Made by a program: the position numbers and the translations under genes. A stretch of 34,994 nucleotides of DNA from Bacillota bacterium (GTDB lineage Bacteria; Bacillota_I; Bacilli_A; Erysipelotrichales; Erysipelotrichaceae), in assembly GCA_029097145.1 (NCBI GenBank), contig JAQXNC010000037.1, positions 1 to 34,994 of the forward strand, written 5' to 3'. The notes under the pieces are model-generated. The model was given only the letters and a program-made list of their open reading frames with translations, was not told the origin of the DNA and searched no databases. Of the stretch, positions 31,949-34,994 are shown one piece after another (the stretch's first letter is position 1; every line of letters begins with the position of its first letter).

Positions 31949-33264
31949 CTACTAACCTGCTTTCTCTTTAATACAGTAATACTCTCAACAGATGCACAGT
32001 TTGAAAACATATCTACAGGTTTAACCTTTAATACATTATAGTATTTCTTTAAAACCATAAGATTCTTAGCCAGTGTTGATGGATTACATGATACATAAAT
32101 CATATTATCAACTCTTGATCTGATTATAGCCTCAAGCATATCATCACTAAGACCTGTACGTGGTGGGTCGACTATCAATGTATCGATATGTTCCTTTTTG
32201 GCATATCTTGTAAAGGATAATGGGGCATCATCACATACAAAAGATACATTATCAATCCCATTATCTTTAGCGATCTTTCTGGCGTTATTTACTGCATCTG
32301 CAATACTTTCAACACCAATTATTTTCTTAGCCTTATCCTTCATCATTAAAGACATAATTCCTATACCTGAATATGCCTCAAATATCACATTTTGATTATC
32401 TTTTACTTCTTTTTTAACAAGCTCATACAGTCTTGATGACTGTCTGGTGTTTAGCTGAAAAAAGGCTCTAATACTAAGATTAATCCTTAACCCATTAAAG
32501 GTAAATCCAATACTTTTTTTACCTCTTAAATGAATCATCTGTTTACCAAAGAATTCATGTGACTTAGTTGTATGGATTGACTGATATATTGATTCAAGAC
32601 CTTCAATTCTTTCAAGATCATCAAGACACTTACTGTCTAAGACATCTTCTCCCGTAACAATACATGCCTGATAGTGATTATCAATCACTCTGATAAATAA
32701 TGATCTGATACCCTTTTTATTCTTATAATCATATACAGCATAACCATATTTATTTAATACATTGACAATATTCTTTCTAACTCTTTCAAGGCCCTTATCA
32801 TGTATCAGACATTTATCGATATTCATGATATGATTAGAATCTTTCTCATATAGACCAGTGGTCAATTTACCATGATGATTCATAAATGGCAGTTTAAGAC
32901 TGTTACGGTAACCAAATACATTCTCATTAGATAAAGTATCTTCAACAACACTCTCATCAATTAAGGCATACTTATTTAATGCCTCAACAACCATATCTCT
33001 TTTATAGTCTAACTGTGCACTATAATTCATATGCATTATCTGACATCCACCACAACGTTTATAGTACGGACACTCAGGTTCTTTTCTATCCTTTGACCTC
33101 TCATATACCTTCAGGCATTTTGCTTTCTTATAAGCCTTAGAATCTGATATAACCTGGTATTCAACCATTTCCCCTGGTAAAGCATCCTCTATAAATAATA
33201 CTGATTTACGATCATAGGCAATACCTTCACCATTGATCCCCATTTTCTCTATTCTTGTCTTCAT
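31945..33264 (-). CDS. rlmD: 23S rRNA (uracil-5)-methyltransferase, RumA/RlmD type
   Basis: This 439-residue enzyme methylates U1939 (and, in RlmCD-type enzymes of Bacillota, also U747) of 23S rRNA. The N-terminal TRAM domain spans about 1-55. A [4Fe-4S] cluster motif is CPYYKRCGGC (Cys65, 71, 74) with a later Cys in IDKCLIHD. The SAM site is FEAYSGIGIMSLMM, and the catalytic Cys is in VSCNPSTLAKNL, preceded by VDPPRTGL. The frame is open to 33333, but the 23 extra residues are unrelated to the family and lack an RBS. ATG 33264 gives the typical MKTRIEKMGINGEGIAY start and lies 7 nt after a TGA-TACAAT extended -10 without SD, so it is probably leaderless. Confidence 0.93.
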   Translation of the reverse strand: MKTRIEKMGINGEGIAYDRKSVLFIEDALPGEMVEYQVISDSKAYKKAKCLKVYERSKDRKEPECPYYKRCGGCQIMHMNYSAQLDYKRDMVVEALNKYALIDESVVEDTLSNENVFGYRNSLKLPFMNHHGKLTTGLYEKDSNHIMNIDKCLIHDKGLERVRKNIVNVLNKYGYAVYDYKNKKGIRSLFIRVIDNHYQACIVTGEDVLDSKCLDDLERIEGLESIYQSIHTTKSHEFFGKQMIHLRGKKSIGFTFNGLRINLSIRAFFQLNTRQSSRLYELVKKEVKDNQNVIFEAYSGIGIMSLMMKDKAKKIIGVESIADAVNNARKIAKDNGIDNVSFVCDDAPLSFTRYAKKEHIDTLIVDPPRTGLSDDMLEAIIRSRVDNMIYVSCNPSTLAKNLMVLKKYYNVLKVKPVDMFSNCASVESITVLKRKQVSR

Positions 33265-33271
33265 ACATATG

Positions 33272-33277
33272 ATTGTA
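33272..33277 (-). promoter_or_regulatory. Extended -10 of a probable leaderless promoter (rlmD unit)
   Basis: On the minus strand TGATACAAT ends 7 nt before the rlmD ATG. No SD and no convincing -35 are present. Confidence 0.5.
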
Positions 33278-33314
33278 TCATTTTTTATGCAATAAATAAC
33301 CATACGATTCAGGT

Positions 33315-33364
33315 TTAAAAAAGATATATTCAAATCAGTTTTATAATCTGTATGAATATATCTT
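33315..33364 (-). terminator. Intrinsic terminator after the chorismate mutase gene
   Basis: On the minus strand a perfect 12-bp stem (33364-33353 with 33332-33321; arms AAGATATATTCA / TGAATATATCTT) has a 20-nt loop and is followed by TTTTTTAAA. It lies 4 nt after the stop codon. Confidence 0.88.
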
Positions 33365-33368
33365 AATT

Positions 33369-33638
33369 TTACTTTCTGATTATTTCTTTTTGATAATCCT
33401 TAGAAATCTTAAGCATGGCATTCAAAAACTCAAGATAGTAAGGTTTTAATTCTTCTTCAACATCCTTTGAGAGTTTTTCAATCAGTTCCTTTTCTCTTGT
33501 TTCATCAAAGACCGGAAGATTGTTTTCTAGTTTATATAAAGCCACATCCTTAACAGTCTTCATTCTTTCAAGAAAGAGTTTTCTGATTTCAGGATCAATC
33601 TGATTGATGATTTCTCTTGATTCAGTCAATGTTTTCAT
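33369..33638 (-). CDS. Chorismate mutase type II (AroQ) domain protein
   Basis: This is an 89-residue all-helical protein matching the CM_2 domain. ESREIINQIDPEIRKLFLERMKTVKDVALYKLENNLPVFDETREKEL gives helix 1 with its Arg, the ERMKTVKDVALYK helix with the active-site Arg and Lys, and the conserved LPVFDETRE turn. The last helix ends at QKEIIRK. It would convert chorismate to prephenate for Phe/Tyr synthesis, but stand-alone domains in gut Bacillota sometimes lack other aromatic genes nearby, as here. The ATG has an AGGAAG site and overlaps the end of the EamA transporter gene by 17 nt. Confidence 0.85.
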   Translation of the reverse strand: MKTLTESREIINQIDPEIRKLFLERMKTVKDVALYKLENNLPVFDETREKELIEKLSKDVEEELKPYYLEFLNAMLKISKDYQKEIIRK

Positions 33639-34494
33639 TTTTCTTCCTGCCTTTCATCTGTGATAATATTACTGCAATAAACATCAATATGCATCCCCAC
33701 AATTCTCTTTGAGATAAAGCCTCATGCAAGATAAAATAACCAGCTATCGCTGCAATAACTGATTCAAGTGACATCAGTAATGATGCGATAGTAGGATCAG
33801 TATATCTTTGACCGACAATCTGCAGAGTATAAGCGACACCAGTAGAGAAGATACCGGTATATAATATCGCAATTGAGGCATTTGATATGGCAGTTATATT
33901 AATTTCTTCAAAACATAAAGCCAGAGCCAGCGATAATAATCCAGCCACTATATACTGTATCAGAGATAACAGTACCGAATTGACATCACGGGCATATTTA
34001 CCGACAATAATAATCTGCATCGCAAAGAAAAAAGCACAGATAATGAGCGCAAAATCAACTGTTTCAAGGGCAAAGCTTGTTTCGCCGCATAAAAAATAAA
34101 GTCCAATAACTGCTACAAATATACTGATTACGACATATTTCGACGGTTTCTGTCTGTATATCAGAAAGGCAATAATCGGTACCATCACCATATATAACGA
34201 TGTCAGAAAACCAGCTTTGCCAGCACTGGTATAGCCAATGGCGAACTGCTGCAAATTGGAAGCTATCCCGATACATGCTCCTAGTATAATTCCAAGTTTC
34301 AGACACTTTTTCAGATCGATATTATGTCTGTTAAAACCCATTAGAGGTAACAGTGATATAGCTCCAAGCAGGAACCTTAAGCCGTTAAAAGTATATGGTC
34401 CAATATAATCGGCTGCCTCACTTTGAAAGATAAAAGCCAGACCCCAGATCAGGCTTGTAAATAGTAAAATAATTTCCCCTTTAAGCTGTCTCAT
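33622..34494 (-). CDS. EamA/DMT-family transporter
   Basis: This is a 290-residue drug/metabolite transporter-like protein with ten predicted helices in two EamA repeats. The N-terminal repeat opens with ILLFTSLIWGLAFIFQSEAADYIGPYTFNGLRFLLGA, the family signature. The second repeat contains SLIQYIVAGLLSLALAL and ends with the LLMSLESVIAAIAGYFILHEALSQRELWGCILMFIAVIL signature. Substrate unknown; members export amino acids or other metabolites. The start is a clear case of leaderless geometry: TTGAGA-17 bp-TGA-TAGAAT, then 7 nt to the ATG, with no SD. The chorismate mutase gene overlaps its 3' end. Confidence 0.9.
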   Translation of the reverse strand: MRQLKGEIILLFTSLIWGLAFIFQSEAADYIGPYTFNGLRFLLGAISLLPLMGFNRHNIDLKKCLKLGIILGACIGIASNLQQFAIGYTSAGKAGFLTSLYMVMVPIIAFLIYRQKPSKYVVISIFVAVIGLYFLCGETSFALETVDFALIICAFFFAMQIIIVGKYARDVNSVLLSLIQYIVAGLLSLALALCFEEINITAISNASIAILYTGIFSTGVAYTLQIVGQRYTDPTIASLLMSLESVIAAIAGYFILHEALSQRELWGCILMFIAVILSQMKGRKKNENID

Positions 34495-34501
34495 GAAAAG
34501 A

Positions 34502-34530
34502 ATTCTATCATAGAAAAACTATTTTCTCAA
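34502..34530 (-). promoter_or_regulatory. Leaderless promoter of the EamA unit
   Basis: On the minus strand TTGAGA (34530-34525), a 17-bp spacer and TAGAAT (34507-34502) with a TG extension form a near-consensus promoter. Its -10 ends 7 nt before the ATG, so transcription starts at the start codon. Confidence 0.75.
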
Positions 34531-34543
34531 TGAAAGCAATTAC

Positions 34544-34561
34544 TTATTAATTTTTTCACAA
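34544..34561. promoter_or_regulatory. Possible Rex redox-repressor site
   Basis: On the minus strand TTGTGAA-AAAA-TTAATAA has one perfect half-site of the Rex consensus (TTGTGAA-N4-TTCACAA) and five of seven positions in the other. It lies 6 bp upstream of the -35 of the adhE-like remnant. Rex commonly controls adhE in Bacillota. Half-site AT richness makes a chance match possible. Confidence 0.35.
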
Positions 34562-34567
34562 TTAGTA

Positions 34568-34594
34568 TTGACGGTCGATTTCTCTTCGTATAAA
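34568..34594 (+). promoter_or_regulatory. Promoter of the adhE-like remnant
   Basis: TTGACG (34568-34573) and TATAAA (34589-34594) are 15 bp apart (17 bp to a TAAAAA at 34591). The -10 lies in the 5-bp hairpin TTCGT/ACGAA (34585-34600). AGGAGG (34626-34631) precedes the ATG at 34636. Confidence 0.5.
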
Positions 34595-34635
34595 AACGAA
34601 CTTGCTGAAAGTTAAAAATTTTACCAGGAGGAAAT

Positions 34636-34994
34636 ATGGCAGCTAAAACAAATGAAATTAAAGAATTATCTCCAGCTAAATTAGAGGTCAATAGGCTCAT
34701 TAGCGATGCGATGAAAGCACTTAAGGAATATGAAGAATACGATCAGGAAAAGATTGATTATTTTGTCGTAAAATGTTCAGTAACCCTTTGGATAAACACG
34801 GTGAACTGGCTCGTGCTATCGGTCTTAAGTTCAATACAGTTGAAGAAGGTGTTAAGGCTTATGCTGATGCCTGCTACAAACTGGGTAAGGAAGTTGGTAT
34901 TGCCATGGCCTTTAAAGATCAGAAGAACTGTGAAGAAGCCAAGTGGATGGAAAACGTTGAAAAACTGGCATATCTTGCATACGAAGATCAATGT
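34636..34994 (+). pseudogene. Collapsed, frameshifted adhE-like remnant (runs off the window)
   Basis: After a strong AGGAGG site the first frame encodes an aldehyde-alcohol dehydrogenase N-terminus (MAAKTNEIKELSPAKLEVNR, then DQEKIDYFVVKCSV). From about 34785 the homology continues in another frame as LDKHGELAR, compatible with loss of a single base. Then, without the remaining roughly 740 residues of AdhE, the sequence becomes an AdhE C-terminus-like stretch (AIGLKFNTVEEGVKAYADAC, then EAKWMENVEKLAYLAYEDQC at the window edge). Both the aldehyde dehydrogenase active site and the iron-binding domain are missing. I read it as a pseudogene from an internal deletion plus frameshift; an assembly error is the main alternative. 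Family assignment is by recall. Confidence 0.6.

Noticed and set aside
33265-33333. N-terminal extension of rlmD
   Set aside because: The 23 extra residues are not TRAM-like and have no SD; a promoter -10 lies within them.
34636-34994. A single novel 119-residue gene continuing in the first frame
   Set aside because: After about 34785 the first frame is Trp/Leu/Lys-rich and unlike any protein, while the alternative frame reads as an AdhE C-terminus, so a frameshift is the simpler reading.

Overview
The window is AT-rich chromosomal DNA from a low-GC Gram-positive bacterium. I infer an anaerobic gut Bacillota, most likely of the Erysipelotrichia type. The reasons are strong AGGAGG-type Shine-Dalgarno (SD) sites, the fusA-tuf pair, radical SAM/SPASM and adhE-type fermentation genes, an N-carbamoylputrescine amidase, and a NiCo riboswitch very like the class first solved from an Erysipelotrichaceae bacterium. 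This assignment rests on recall of families, not on a database search. I saw no phage, insertion sequence, CRISPR array, tRNA or rRNA. It reads as compact core/housekeeping chromosome with metal, redox and signalling genes mixed in.

Layout. 1-2381: end of fusA, then tuf and its terminator. 2386-4162 (+): a HAD phosphatase and a Mbeg1-like lipase-fold protein. 4155-10037 (-): a compact eight-gene unit running leftward from a PPC/DUF296 gene through two small membrane proteins, a His/Cys-rich COG0523 (CobW-type) metallochaperone, a second CobW-like GTPase, uppP, a CcdA-thioredoxin fusion and an alpha/beta hydrolase. 10060-14838 (-): pepV plus a HAD phosphatase, then pepP plus xth. 14886-15485 (+): a rhomboid protease. 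15497-17217 (-): a flavin-reductase-like protein and an anSME-like radical SAM enzyme. 17197-20228 (-): a two-component system preceded by two unannotated membrane micro-ORFs of 22-24 codons. 20230-21476 (-): a DUF349 coiled-coil protein. 21519-24265 (+): a c-di-GMP phosphodiesterase (PAS-degenerate GGDEF-EAL-PAS) and a lipoprotein. 24327-26425 (+): a PotD-like lipoprotein with N-carbamoylputrescine amidase. 26424-28506 (-): an arsenic operon, arsR - COG0701 permease - thioredoxin-like - arsC. 28507-29666 (-): a cation diffusion facilitator under a NiCo riboswitch. 29658-33277 (-): RlmD, AI-2E family, TauE/SafE and cupin. 33315-34530 (-): an EamA exporter and a chorismate mutase domain protein. 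34544-34994 (+): a damaged adhE-like remnant running off the window.

Three themes link the genes. First, metal and metalloid handling: the COG0523 pair, the arsenic operon and the NiCo-controlled CDF exporter, each with visible or inferred metal control. Second, thiol/redox chemistry: CcdA-thioredoxin, ArsC with its thioredoxin-like partner, flavin reductase and radical SAM. Third, economical gene expression: stop/start overlaps nearly everywhere, terminators that overlap stop codons, a promoter whose -35 lies inside the preceding terminator hairpin, and seven transcription units whose -10 box ends 6-7 nt before the ATG with no SD, which predicts leaderless mRNAs.

The most novel candidates are the twin micro-ORFs upstream of the two-component system, the leaderless-promoter architecture, and a CobW GTPase that appears fused to a YcgQ/TIGR03943-like cysteine domain. 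A riboswitch/attenuator in front of the CDF gene and the collapsed, frameshifted adhE remnant also deserve attention.
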